Below are positions 24,949 to 33,487 of a stretch of DNA of 64,000 bases, one piece after another. A program made the translations under genes and the position numbers. The stretch covers positions 22,653-86,652 of the forward strand of contig JAGNIJ010000012.1 in the NCBI GenBank assembly GCA_018001225.1, read 5' to 3'. The stretch comes from Kiritimatiellia bacterium (GTDB taxonomy: Bacteria; Verrucomicrobiota; Kiritimatiellia; CAIQIC01; JAGNIJ01). Below the pieces are notes generated by a model. The model did not search any database. It was given only the letters and a program-made list of their open reading frames with translations, and was not told where the DNA came from. The stretch's first letter is position 1; every line of letters starts with the position of its first letter.

Positions 24949-25500
24949 TTACCGAACGACGTCGAGGATCGGCCGGTCGCCGATGTAGAGGTCCTCGATG
25001 GCCGCTCGCCCGCGCCAGACGCGGACTTGCAGCCAGGCGTCCTGCGCGCCCTGCCGGCTGTGCTCGCCATAGGCGCGCTCGGCCTCCGGGGCGAGGCGCT
25101 CGCTCATGTAAAACCGGTCCAGCGGAAGCTTGAGCCAGGCTTTCTTTTCCGGGTCGTTGAACGAAGCGAGGCGGGTCCGGATGCTCGGCTTCCCGGGCGG
25201 GCACCGGTCATGAAGCCCGACGAAGCGCGCGAACCCGTCTTCGCCCACGGCCAGCTCGGCGAAGTACCATCCGCCCTGCTCGCGCGTCCATGGCCCGTCG
25301 AAGGGAACCGTGTCCGGCTCCACGCGGACGGCCACGTAGCGGCCGCGGAAGGCGTCCACCGGGTCCACCGGGGCGGTCTTGAATTTATAGACGTCGCCAT
25401 ACCGCAGGGTCAGTTCGCGCTCGACGATCTTCCACGTCGCGGCGACCCACTGCGCGGCGCAGGCGGCCAGGAAGAGGATGAGCAGGACGCGGCGGTTCAT
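24949..25500 (-). CDS. GDYXXLXY-family membrane-anchored protein
   Basis: A 183-residue protein with one N-terminal hydrophobic helix (RRVLLILFLAACAAQWVAAT). It has the family's defining region early in the soluble part, seen as KTAPVDPVDAFRGRYVAV, a variant of the GDYxxLxY phrase, and later DRFYMSERLAPEAERAYGEH. This family is usually encoded beside a DUF2157 membrane protein, as here, with a 4-bp overlap. The function is unknown. The ATG overlaps the DUF2157 stop, so the pair is translationally coupled. Confidence 0.75.
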   Translation of the reverse strand: MNRRVLLILFLAACAAQWVAATWKIVERELTLRYGDVYKFKTAPVDPVDAFRGRYVAVRVEPDTVPFDGPWTREQGGWYFAELAVGEDGFARFVGLHDRCPPGKPSIRTRLASFNDPEKKAWLKLPLDRFYMSERLAPEAERAYGEHSRQGAQDAWLQVRVWRGRAAIEDLYIGDRPILDVVR

Positions 25501-26786
25501 GGCGCGCCTCCCTTCCGCCGCAGCATGATCCAGTTGGCGCCGAGGAACCCGAGCCCCAGGAGGATGAACACGATGCCCTTGGCCACGAAGGAAAGATCGC
25601 TGTCAAAGAACCGCACGATAATCAGCGTGCCGAGGATCAGCATGCCGCCGTTGACCTTACCGAGCTGCCGCTGGCGGGCGCCGGAAACCAGGATGACCAG
25701 GCCCAGCGCGAACAAATACCCGTTCGCGACCAGCCACATCAGCCCGTCGTCCAGCAGGGGACCGAGCCAGACCAGCAACGGGAAAACCCCGAAGGCCATG
25801 AGGCCCCACCGCCCCCGCCGAACGGTCCAGCCGACCAGCGCCCCGTAAGCCAGCGGGAGCGCGGCGCCCAGTACGACGCCGGCCACACCGCTGCCGAGCA
25901 GCCCGACGAATTCCCGGGCGGAAAGCAGGCCGGCGTCCCATTCGAAGCTCATGATAAAAGCCATGAGCACGATGCCGCCGGCCCCCAGCATTTTCATGGG
26001 GCGCTGCCAGGCCGTCGGGGCCTCCTCCAGCCACAAGGAATCCGCCAGATAGAAGGCGCCCAGCAGCAGGGCATACAGCAGAAGCAGGTATTCCTCGACC
26101 TGCTCGCCCACCATGGCGCCGGACACGGCCAGCAGGCTAATGGCCATACCCCACAGCAACAGAGCCGCGCGGGCCTGGTACCGGTTCTCGCGGACACGGG
26201 CCGCAAGGTACGGCATCAACAAGACCAGCCACAGCCAGTACCAGGACGGGCCGCAGGTTTCGATGGTCATGAGGGTCCAGCATGAGGTGCCGGCCAGATA
26301 GAAAAGGACCGGCAGGACCGCGCGATGCGTGTAGACCAGCGGCAGGCCCAGCAGCATCCAGGTCAGGACAAAGGACTCCGTGTCGGCGGCGACGTGATAG
26401 GTCTGCGCGATCAGGGCCATCGACGCGCCAACGACCAGCATGAGAAAGATCGAGGACGCCTCCCGCAGGCCGGCGGACGGGTTCTGGCGAACGACCGCGC
26501 GGCCCGCCATGATTTGGCCGACCAGCAGCAGGACCAGGGAAATCCCCGCGCGCACGGGTCGCGATATCTGCTCCCAGTTGTGCGCCAGCAACAGGATAAT
26601 GCCGAATCCAATCAGCACGGCGCCGAGGATCGCGAAGAGCGTCAACAGCCACCCGCGGCCGGCCGCCGGCTGCGCGGAGCGATAGTGGCGCCGCAGCGAT
26701 TCCGCCTGTTCCGGCGTCAACACGCCCTGCCCCACCAGCCCGGGCAGTTCGTTCAGCAGCCACTGGATAGTGCCTTTGCGAGTCAT
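25497..26786 (-). CDS. DUF2157 multispanning membrane protein
   Basis: A 429-residue protein. A cytoplasmic N-terminal helix pair (WLLNELPGLVGQGVLTPEQA, then LRRHYR) is followed by about ten to twelve hydrophobic helices, beginning LLTLFAILGAVLIGFGIILL. The N-terminal part with LLLAHNWEQISRPVRAG is the DUF2157 signature. It is paired with the GDYXXLXY gene downstream, a common arrangement. The biological role is unknown. The start lies just after a GGTTCAG repeat that ends the upstream small gene. Confidence 0.8.
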   Translation of the reverse strand: MTRKGTIQWLLNELPGLVGQGVLTPEQAESLRRHYRSAQPAAGRGWLLTLFAILGAVLIGFGIILLLAHNWEQISRPVRAGISLVLLLVGQIMAGRAVVRQNPSAGLREASSIFLMLVVGASMALIAQTYHVAADTESFVLTWMLLGLPLVYTHRAVLPVLFYLAGTSCWTLMTIETCGPSWYWLWLVLLMPYLAARVRENRYQARAALLLWGMAISLLAVSGAMVGEQVEEYLLLLYALLLGAFYLADSLWLEEAPTAWQRPMKMLGAGGIVLMAFIMSFEWDAGLLSAREFVGLLGSGVAGVVLGAALPLAYGALVGWTVRRGRWGLMAFGVFPLLVWLGPLLDDGLMWLVANGYLFALGLVILVSGARQRQLGKVNGGMLILGTLIIVRFFDSDLSFVAKGIVFILLGLGFLGANWIMLRRKGGAP

Positions 26787-26791
26787 GGGAG

Positions 26792-26805
26792 GGTTCAGGG
26801 TTCAG
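26792..26805. repeat. Two GGTTCAG heptamers
   Basis: Two tandem heptamers identical to those at 9609 and 38934. They encode the last residues and stop codon (SPEP-stop) of the small Cys-rich gene. Confidence 0.85.
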
Positions 26806-26959
26806 GGGAGGGGCAGGAGCAGGAGGTCTTTTCGCCGGACGGGCCCTTGCAACTGCAGGAGCCGTGGCGGCGGTTTCGACGCGTCAGCGCCAGGCCGAGC
26901 CCGAGAATGCACAGGGCCACGACACCCAGCACGACCGCCAGTTGCACGAGCAGGTTCAT
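26795..26959 (-). CDS. Small Cys-rich membrane protein, NqrM-like
   Basis: A 54-residue frame starting at an ATG that overlaps the cupin stop by 4 bp. One transmembrane helix (LLVQLAVVLGVVALCILGLG) is followed by a basic stretch TRRNRRHG and a cysteine cluster: C35, C37, C47 and C49 (GSCSCKG...TSCSCPSP). GSC, eleven residues, then CxCPxP is the spacing I recall for NqrM, the small protein needed for iron insertion into Na+-NQR. The usual final cysteine is absent because the heptamer repeat supplies the end. A FeoB-associated Cys-rich protein is the other option. nqrABCDEF lies about 11 kb away. Confidence 0.55.
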   Translation of the reverse strand: MNLLVQLAVVLGVVALCILGLGLALTRRNRRHGSCSCKGPSGEKTSCSCPSPEP

Positions 26960-27309
26960 GACTCGCTCTTGATCATGACCAGGGCCATTTTGAACGGCTT
27001 CGCGGCCTTGAGGGCGTGCGGCTCGTGGGCCGGCATGATGACCATGTCGCCGGCCTTCGCCCGCAGGCCTTTCCCGGAAATCGTGATGCGGGCCTCGCCG
27101 TCGAGGATCCAGACCATCGCGTCGAACGGCGCGGAATGGGTGCTCAAGCCCTGCCCCTTGTCGAAGGCGAACACGGTCACGGTGCCGGCCTTCTTAGAAA
27201 GTACAGTACGGCTGACCACCGCCCCGGCCTGGTAGTCCGCCAGCCCGGTCAGCGGTATCGCCCGGGACATCAAATCGCCCGGCTTTTTCACGGTTTTTTT
27301 AAGCGCCAT
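26956..27309 (-). CDS. Small cupin-domain protein
   Basis: A 117-residue single cupin. The two barrel motifs are seen as STHSAPFDAMVWILDGEARI and GDMVIMPAHEPHALKA, giving His residues that could bind a metal. It resembles the small stand-alone cupins often encoded near redox and hydrogenase genes; the substrate is unknown. It heads an operon with the NqrM-like, DUF2157 and GDYXXLXY genes, all joined by overlaps or very short gaps. It is divergent from the subtilase gene across an 83-bp gap containing the TATA-rich palindrome GTATACTATAC. Confidence 0.8.
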   Translation of the reverse strand: MALKKTVKKPGDLMSRAIPLTGLADYQAGAVVSRTVLSKKAGTVTVFAFDKGQGLSTHSAPFDAMVWILDGEARITISGKGLRAKAGDMVIMPAHEPHALKAAKPFKMALVMIKSES

Positions 27310-27392
27310 ATGGGTCTATCCCTTCTCCAAACATCTTCCCCGTTCAGAAGTATACTATACCTGATCGTCCGCGGCTGGTACAAAAGACTTAC

Positions 27393-29297
27393 ATGAAACG
27401 GTTGCATTATCCAGTCCTGCTCCTCGCGCTGCTGGCCGGCCGCGCCGCATCGGGCGCATGGCAGGACAAGGTCGACCCGCGCGTGCTGCAATCCGTTGAT
27501 GGTTCCAGCGATGCGCAGACGGAATTCCTGGTATTCCTGGATGAGCGCGCCGACCTGTCGGGGGCCGCCGCACTGCGGACCAAGGAGGAAAAAGGCCGGT
27601 TCGTGTACCGCGCGCTGACGGCAACCGCTGAACGGACCCAGCCCGCCCTGCGCGCGCGCCTGCAATCCCTGGGCGCGCTCGAGCAGTCGTTCTGGATCGA
27701 CAACATGCTCCTCGTCCGCGGCAACGCGTCCCTGGTCCGCGAATTGGCGGAACGGGGTGACGTGCGCCGCCTGTCCGCGAATCCCTGGGTGGACGCGCGC
27801 CTGCCCCGCGACCTGGCCGCCCCGCGCTTGCCGGACGCGCCCACCGCCGCGGAGTGGGGCGTCAGCAAGGTCAACGCGACCGGCGTCTGGGCGCTGGGTT
27901 TCACGGGCCAGGGCGCGGTCGTCGGCGGCCAGGACACCGGCTACGACTGGGATCACCCGGCGCTGAAAAACCAGTACCGCGGCTTCGACGGGAGCGCGAC
28001 CAACCACAATTATAACTGGCACGACGCGATCCACAGCGGGGGCGGCGGCTGCGGTGCGGACTCGCTTGTTCCCTGCGACGACGACACGCACGGCACGCAC
28101 ACGATGGGCACCATGGTCGGCGACGACGGGGCCGGCAACCAGGTCGGCGTCGCGCCCGGCGCGCGCTGGATCGGGTGCCGCAACATGAACGTCGGCTGGG
28201 GCACGCCGGCGACGTACGCGGAGTGCTTCCAATGGTTCGTCGCGCCCACGGACCTGACGAACGGGAATCCCGACCCGGCGAAGGCGCCGGACGTGATCAA
28301 TAACTCCTGGGGGTGCCCGACGGCCGAGGGATGCACGGATCCCAATGTCTTGAGCGGCGTCGTGGCCGCCGCGCGGGCCGCCGGCATCGTCGTCGTGGCC
28401 TCGGCCGGCAACAGCGGTTCGGCTTGCGGCACGGTCAGCGATCCGCCGTCCTTCTACGAGGATTCCTTCACCGTCGGCAACACGGACTCCAGCGACAACA
28501 TCAACAGCGGCAGCAGCCGCGGCCCGGCGACGGCGGACGGCAGCGGGCGGATGAAGCCCGACATCAGCGCGCCGGGCACCAGCGTACGCTCCTGCGTGCC
28601 CGGCACGGGCTACGGATACAAGACAGGCACCAGTATGGCGGCCCCGCACGTCGCGGGCACCGTGGCGCTGGTCCTGTCGGCGCATCCCGGGCTGCGCGGG
28701 CAGGTGGACCGGATCGAAAAACTGATCGAGCGAACGGCCGTGCCGCGGACCACCGCCCAGGAATGCGGCGGCGTGGCCGGGACAAACGTGCCCAACAATA
28801 CCTACGGCTGGGGCCGCGTGGACGCCTGCCGGGCCATCGGGCTCGACGACGACGACGCGGACGGCATGCCGAACTGGTGGGAAATCGTCTTCGACCTTAA
28901 CCCCACGAACGCCGCCGACGCCGGGCTCGATCCCGACGGCGACGGGCTGTTCAATGACCAGGAATTCAGCGCGAACACCGATCCCACGAACGGGACCTCG
29001 GTGCTTCAACTGACCGAGGCCCTGCCTTCGGGCTCCAACGCGGTGGCCGTGGCGTGGCGGACCGGCCAGGAAGGATTCGACACCGGCCGCACGTACGATC
29101 TCTACCGGTCGTCCAGCCTGGCCGATGGCGGAGACTGGACTTGCGTGGCCTCCAACATCCCTGTCGCCGGCGCACTGACCGGGTTCACGAACGAATGGGA
29201 TTCGGGCGCGGTTTCGCAGGCCTACTACCGCGTCGCGATTTCCGGCGCGAGCAACGAGGTCCTGTCTGCGCCGATCGCGCTGCGGCCACGCCGCTAA
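27393..29297 (+). CDS. Secreted subtilisin-like serine protease with TSP3 tail
   Basis: A 634-residue exported S8 protease. A signal peptide (MKRLHYPVLLLALLAGRAAS) and an inhibitor-I9-like propeptide (to about residue 150) precede the catalytic domain. The triad is Asp181 (GQDTGYDW), His233 (DDDTHGTHTMG) and Ser414 (GTSMAAPHVAG), with the oxyanion Asn in INNSWG, so it should be active. After about residue 490 comes a TSP3-like segment (DDDDADGMPNWWEIVFDLNP) and a short beta-rich C-terminal module (ALPSGSNAVAVAWRTG to ALRPRR). It probably degrades extracellular protein. It stands alone. Confidence 0.9.
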   Translation: MKRLHYPVLLLALLAGRAASGAWQDKVDPRVLQSVDGSSDAQTEFLVFLDERADLSGAAALRTKEEKGRFVYRALTATAERTQPALRARLQSLGALEQSFWIDNMLLVRGNASLVRELAERGDVRRLSANPWVDARLPRDLAAPRLPDAPTAAEWGVSKVNATGVWALGFTGQGAVVGGQDTGYDWDHPALKNQYRGFDGSATNHNYNWHDAIHSGGGGCGADSLVPCDDDTHGTHTMGTMVGDDGAGNQVGVAPGARWIGCRNMNVGWGTPATYAECFQWFVAPTDLTNGNPDPAKAPDVINNSWGCPTAEGCTDPNVLSGVVAAARAAGIVVVASAGNSGSACGTVSDPPSFYEDSFTVGNTDSSDNINSGSSRGPATADGSGRMKPDISAPGTSVRSCVPGTGYGYKTGTSMAAPHVAGTVALVLSAHPGLRGQVDRIEKLIERTAVPRTTAQECGGVAGTNVPNNTYGWGRVDACRAIGLDDDDADGMPNWWEIVFDLNPTNAADAGLDPDGDGLFNDQEFSANTDPTNGTSVLQLTEALPSGSNAVAVAWRTGQEGFDTGRTYDLYRSSSLADGGDWTCVASNIPVAGALTGFTNEWDSGAVSQAYYRVAISGASNEVLSAPIALRPRR

Positions 29298-29299
29298 GC

Positions 29300-29315
29300 G
29301 GGCCGCGGGCGGCCC
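29300..29315 (+). terminator. Possible terminator hairpin after the subtilase gene
   Basis: GGGCCG-cggg-CGGCCC begins 3 bp after the stop codon. There is only a weak T-rich stretch (aatcttt) after it, so this is a tentative call. Confidence 0.35.
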
Positions 29316-29362
29316 CCTGAATCTTTAGCGTGCGTGACTTTTCTGTACGAGCCGGTGAAATG

Positions 29363-29411
29363 TGACACGGGCGTCTCGCCCGTGCTTTTTCACGGCCGGG
29401 ACGGCCGTGCC
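29363..29411. repeat. Double CACGGGCG / CACGGCCG palindrome upstream of metH
   Basis: CACGGGCG-tct-CGCCCGTG and CACGGCCG-gga-CGGCCGTG are separated by CTTTTT. The first hairpin matches the one at 59667-59685. The remaining sequence between the subtilase and metH (29298-29523) shows no cobalamin riboswitch features. Confidence 0.8.
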
Positions 29412-29523
29412 ACCCTTCATATCCAATCCTTCGCTAAACATTCAGGCGACCCTGCTCCACTGCAAACCGGCTGGCTTTTTGATCCCGCGCTGGTATCGTG
29501 ACCGTTTGCGCGGAGAGAAACCG

Positions 29524-32500
29524 ATGGACTTGCTGACCAGAATCCGAAACGGCGTGTTCCTGATGGACGGGGCCATGGGCACCCAGATCCAGGCCCGCGC
29601 CGTGCCGGCGGACGCCTGGCAGGGCCGCGAGGGCTGCAACGAGCTGCTCAACGTCACGGCCCCCGACATCATCGGCTCCATCCACCGCGCCTATTTCGAG
29701 GCCGGCAGCGACGCCGTCGAGACGAATACCTTCGGCGCCTCGCCCCTCACGCTCGGGGAATACGAATTGAGCGATCGCGCGCGGGAGATCAACCGGGCGG
29801 CCGCCCGGCTGGCCCGCGAGGCGGCGGCCGCTTTCTCTACGCCCGACAAGCCGCGCTATGTCTTCGGGTCCATCGGGCCCGGAACCCGGCTGCCGACGCT
29901 CGGCCAGGTGGGGTTCGACGACCTGCGCGCGGCGCTGCGGGTCCAGATGGAAGGGCTGCTGGAAGGCGGCGCGGACGGCATCCTCCTGGAAACCTGCCAG
30001 GACCTGCTTCAGATCAAGGCCGGCCTCGCGGCCTATGACGACGTGGTGGGCCGCTCGGCGAAAGTACCGCTGTACGTCTCCGTGACCGTGGAGCAGACCG
30101 GCACGTTGCTGATCGGCTCGTCCATCGCCGCCGTCGTCGCCGCGCTGTCGCCCTACCCCATCCACCTCCTCGGGCTGAACTGCGCGACCGGGCCCGAGGC
30201 GATGCGTATCCACCTGGACTACCTGGCGGCGAACTGGCCCCGGTTCCTGGCCTGCATGCCGAACGCCGGCCTGCCGGAAATGAAGGCCGGCGGGGTTCAC
30301 TATCCGCTGGGGCCCGCCGTCTTCGCGGAGAAACTCGGCGCCATGGCCCGCGAGGTGGGGCTGAACGTCGTCGGCGGCTGCTGCGGCACGACGCCGGACC
30401 ATCTCCGCGCCCTGGCCGCCGCCTTGGACGGGTTCGTCGCGCCGGCCCGCGCCGCGCGGGCCCCGCAGCAGGCGGCCAGCGTCTTCTCGCCCGCGGACCT
30501 GACGCAGGATCCGCCGCCGCTGTATATCGGCGAGCGCGCCAACGCGACGGGCTCCAAAAAGTTCCGCGACGCCTTGCTGGCCGATAAGTACGACGACGCC
30601 TTCGCGATCCTGCCGGAGCAGGAGGAAGCCAGCGCCCACATCCTCGACTTGAGCTGCGCCTACGCGGGCCGCGACGAGAAGAAGGACATGGAGATCCTCG
30701 TCGCGCGCGCCGCCCGCGAGTGCCGCGCGCCGCTGATGATCGACTCCACGCAGGCCGACGTCATCGAGGCCGCGCTGAAGCTCTACGGCGGCCGCGCGCT
30801 GATCAATTCCATCAACTTCGAGTCCGGCGAGGACCGCGCCCGCCACGTCGCCGGGCTCGCGCGGAAATTCGGCGCGGGACTGGTCTGCCTGACGATCGAC
30901 GAGACGGGCATGGCCATGACCGCCGACCGCAAGGTCGCCATCGCGCGGCGGCTGGTCGAGTTCTGCGAGGCCGAGGGGGTCCGCCGGGACGCACTGTTCG
31001 TGGACACGCTGACCTTCACCATTGGCAGCGGCGACCCGACGCTGCGCACGGCCGCGCTGGAGACCCTCGAGGCGATCCGCCGGATCAAGCGGGAACTGCC
31101 CGGCGTCCGGACGATCCTCGGCCTGTCGAACATCTCCTTCGGGCTCAAACCCGCGGGCCGGAAGGTGCTCAATACCGTATTCCTGGACCGCTGCCTCAAG
31201 GCGGGCATGGACGCGTGCATCATCAACGTCGCGTCCATCGTGCCGCTGACGGACCTCGCACCCGACGCCCTGCGCGTGGCCAACGCGCTGCTGGACAACG
31301 ATGCCTCGGCGGGCGACCCGCTGGAAAGCTTCATACAGTTCTTCGAGGGCGCGGTGGACACGGGGGCCGAGGCCGCCGCGGCCGAACTGCCGCCGGCGGA
31401 GGCGCTGGCCCGGGCGGTGATCAAGGGCAAGACCCAGCCGCTGGAGGCCGCCATCCCCGTCCTGCTCGGGCAGTACGCAGCGGAACACATACTGAACGAG
31501 ATCCTGATCCCGGCGATGAAGGAGGTCGGCCGCCTGTTCAACGACGGCATCCTGCAACTGCCGTTCGTCCTGAAGTCCGCCGAGGTGATGAAGAAGGCCG
31601 TGGACCTGCTCAAGCCGCACATGAAGAAGGACGAGAGCGGCGGGCGGCGCGGCCTGATGGTCCTCGCCACCGTCGCGGGCGACGTGCACGACATCGGCAA
31701 GAACCTCGTGGACATCATCTTGAGCAACAACGGGTTCCAGGTCGTCAACCTGGGCACGAAGATGCCGATCGAGAGAATGATGGCGGCCGTGCGCGAGCAC
31801 AAGGCCGACGTGCTGGGGATGAGCGGCCTGCTGGTCAAGTCCGCGGCGATCATGGCGGAGAACATGAAGGCGCTCGAGGCGTCGGAAATCCGGATACCGA
31901 TCTTCCTCGGTGGCGCGGCGCTGACCCCCGGGTTCGTGGCCGACGCGTGCCAGCCCCAGTATTCTTCGCCGGTCGTGTACTGCAAGGATGCCTTCGAGGG
32001 CCTGGCAAAAATGCGGGAGCTTTCTGAAACCGGCCGCCTGGAAAAAACCCCGCCGAAGCCGCCCTCGGCCCCGGCGGTGGATTTCGAGGCGCCGCCGGTG
32101 AGCATTGATCTTTCCCTGCCGCCGCCCAAGCCGCCGTTCCTCGGGCACCGGCTCGCCACGGATATCCGGCTGGAGGATGTCTACCCGTACCTGAACGAGA
32201 CCGCGCTGATCCGCGGCCGGTGGGGCTACCGGCGCGGCAAGCTGGGCGCGGACGAATACAACCGGCTCATCGAGGACGAGGTGAAGCCTCGCCTGGAAGC
32301 CCTGAAAAAGCAGTGCGCCGAGTCAGGCCTCTTCCAACCGAAGGCGGCGCACGGCTGGTTCCGGTGCCGGGCCGAGGGCGAGACGCTGACGGTGTTCCCC
32401 GCGGACGGCGGAGAAGCGATCCCCATGGTGTTCCCGCGGCAGGCCCGGTCGCCGGGCCTCTCGATCCCCGACTTCTTCCGGCGCGACGAAGATATCGCGG

Positions 32501-32895
32501 GCTTCATGGTCGTGACGCTCGGCCCGGGGCTGGAAACCGAGAACGCCCGGCTGTTGCAGCGCGATCATTACCAGGACTACTTCCTGCTGCACGGCCTGGC
32601 GGTGGAAGTCACTGACGCGCTGGCCGAGTACTGGCATGCCCGGATGCGGGCGGAGTTGGGTTTCACCGAGCCGCCGCTGGCGATCCAGGATTATATCGTG
32701 CAGAAGTACCGGGGCTCGCGGTACGGGTTCGGCTACCCGGCGTGCCCGGACCTCGCGATGAACAAGAGCTGCTGCGATCTCGTCCATGCCGGAGAGATCG
32801 GCGTGACCCTGTCGGACAATTTCATGATGGTGCCGGAGGTGACGACGTCCGCCCTCGTCGCGCACCACCCGGCGGCGAAGTACTTCAATGTCTGA
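29524..32895 (+). CDS. metH: Cobalamin-dependent methionine synthase MetH
   Basis: A 1123-residue enzyme from the ATG at 29524, with GGAGAG seven bases upstream; an open frame back to 29362 runs through a repeat and is rejected. The four modules are in order: homocysteine/zinc barrel (ligands C220 in GLNCATG, C286 and C287 in GGCCGTT), methyltetrahydrofolate barrel (starting about ERANATGSKKF), cobalamin cap and binding domain (DVHDIGKNLV, with the cobalt ligand His722), and the C-terminal activation domain (RYGFGYPACPD) used for reductive remethylation with S-adenosylmethionine. It makes methionine from homocysteine in the cytoplasm. The linker at about 860-885 is Pro-rich. Confidence 0.95.
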   Translation: MDLLTRIRNGVFLMDGAMGTQIQARAVPADAWQGREGCNELLNVTAPDIIGSIHRAYFEAGSDAVETNTFGASPLTLGEYELSDRAREINRAAARLAREAAAAFSTPDKPRYVFGSIGPGTRLPTLGQVGFDDLRAALRVQMEGLLEGGADGILLETCQDLLQIKAGLAAYDDVVGRSAKVPLYVSVTVEQTGTLLIGSSIAAVVAALSPYPIHLLGLNCATGPEAMRIHLDYLAANWPRFLACMPNAGLPEMKAGGVHYPLGPAVFAEKLGAMAREVGLNVVGGCCGTTPDHLRALAAALDGFVAPARAARAPQQAASVFSPADLTQDPPPLYIGERANATGSKKFRDALLADKYDDAFAILPEQEEASAHILDLSCAYAGRDEKKDMEILVARAARECRAPLMIDSTQADVIEAALKLYGGRALINSINFESGEDRARHVAGLARKFGAGLVCLTIDETGMAMTADRKVAIARRLVEFCEAEGVRRDALFVDTLTFTIGSGDPTLRTAALETLEAIRRIKRELPGVRTILGLSNISFGLKPAGRKVLNTVFLDRCLKAGMDACIINVASIVPLTDLAPDALRVANALLDNDASAGDPLESFIQFFEGAVDTGAEAAAAELPPAEALARAVIKGKTQPLEAAIPVLLGQYAAEHILNEILIPAMKEVGRLFNDGILQLPFVLKSAEVMKKAVDLLKPHMKKDESGGRRGLMVLATVAGDVHDIGKNLVDIILSNNGFQVVNLGTKMPIERMMAAVREHKADVLGMSGLLVKSAAIMAENMKALEASEIRIPIFLGGAALTPGFVADACQPQYSSPVVYCKDAFEGLAKMRELSETGRLEKTPPKPPSAPAVDFEAPPVSIDLSLPPPKPPFLGHRLATDIRLEDVYPYLNETALIRGRWGYRRGKLGADEYNRLIEDEVKPRLEALKKQCAESGLFQPKAAHGWFRCRAEGETLTVFPADGGEAIPMVFPRQARSPGLSIPDFFRRDEDIAGFMVVTLGPGLETENARLLQRDHYQDYFLLHGLAVEVTDALAEYWHARMRAELGFTEPPLAIQDYIVQKYRGSRYGFGYPACPDLAMNKSCCDLVHAGEIGVTLSDNFMMVPEVTTSALVAHHPAAKYFNV

Positions 32896-32902
32896 AGAAG
32901 AG

Positions 32903-32935
32903 CCCGCGGATTACGCGGATGGACGCGGATACGAG
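32903..32935. repeat. ATCCGCG-type intergenic repeat, reverse orientation
   Basis: CCGCGGATTACGCGGATGG followed by ACGCGGATAC is the near-exact reverse complement of the element at 11258-11286. It fills the gap between metH and the Nudix gene. Confidence 0.8.
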
Positions 32936-32943
32936 CAGGCCAC

Positions 32944-33474
32944 ATGACTAATAAATATTCCCATTTTTCCGAGGTGGACTGGGCGCACTGGAACCCGACC
33001 GAGCGCGCGACGCTGATGTTCGTCATCCGCGACGGGCAGGTGCTGCTGATCCACAAGAAGAAGGGGCTCGGCGCGGGGAAGATCAACGGGCCGGGCGGCC
33101 GGCTGGACCCGGGCGAAACCCCGCGGCAGGCGGCCATCCGCGAGGTGCAGGAGGAACTGGTCGTCACGCCCACGGGCGTGCGCGAGGCGGGCGAGCTGAT
33201 GTTCCAGTTCGTGGACGGGTTTTCCATCCACGGCTACGTCTTCACGGCGACCGGCATCGAGGGCGAGCCCCAGGAAACCGGCGAGGCGATCCCGCTCTGG
33301 ACGCCGCTGGACCAGATCCCGTTCGACCGGATGTGGGAGGACGACCGGGTGTGGATCCCCCTGATGCTGGCCGGCACGCCGTTCACGGGCCGGTTCCTCT
33401 TCGACGGGGACAAGATGCTGGAGTATCGGCTGGAAGAAGGCCGCGACGCTCTCCGCCACGGCGGACCGGCGTGA
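32944..33474 (+). CDS. Nudix hydrolase, MutT/MTH1-like
   Basis: A 176-residue Nudix protein. The box reads GGRLDPGETPRQAAIREVQE followed by ELVV; it fits GX5EX7REUXEE, with the last Gly replaced by Val. The preceding KINGPGG and the later FVDGFSIHGYVFTA and EGEPQETGEA resemble 8-oxo-dGTP diphosphatases of the MTH1 type, which clean oxidised nucleotides. Substrate assignment is by similarity of these phrases only. It follows metH across a repeat and may be co-transcribed. Its stop is close to the convergent hypothetical gene (13 bp). Confidence 0.75.
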   Translation: MTNKYSHFSEVDWAHWNPTERATLMFVIRDGQVLLIHKKKGLGAGKINGPGGRLDPGETPRQAAIREVQEELVVTPTGVREAGELMFQFVDGFSIHGYVFTATGIEGEPQETGEAIPLWTPLDQIPFDRMWEDDRVWIPLMLAGTPFTGRFLFDGDKMLEYRLEEGRDALRHGGPA

Positions 33475-33487
33475 CGCCGAATCGGTC

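Noticed and set aside
27345-27362. Promoter from TATACT between the cupin and subtilase genes
   Set aside because: A -10-like TATACT exists in a small palindrome, but no -35 hexamer is found at proper spacing on either strand.
29298-29523. Cobalamin riboswitch upstream of metH
   Set aside because: No B12-box-like sequence or matching fold is seen; the gap is mostly the CACGGGCG palindrome pair.
29362-29523. Upstream extension of metH to 29362
   Set aside because: The extra 54 residues come from a palindromic repeat; the ATG at 29524 has a good ribosome-binding site and starts the conserved MetH sequence.
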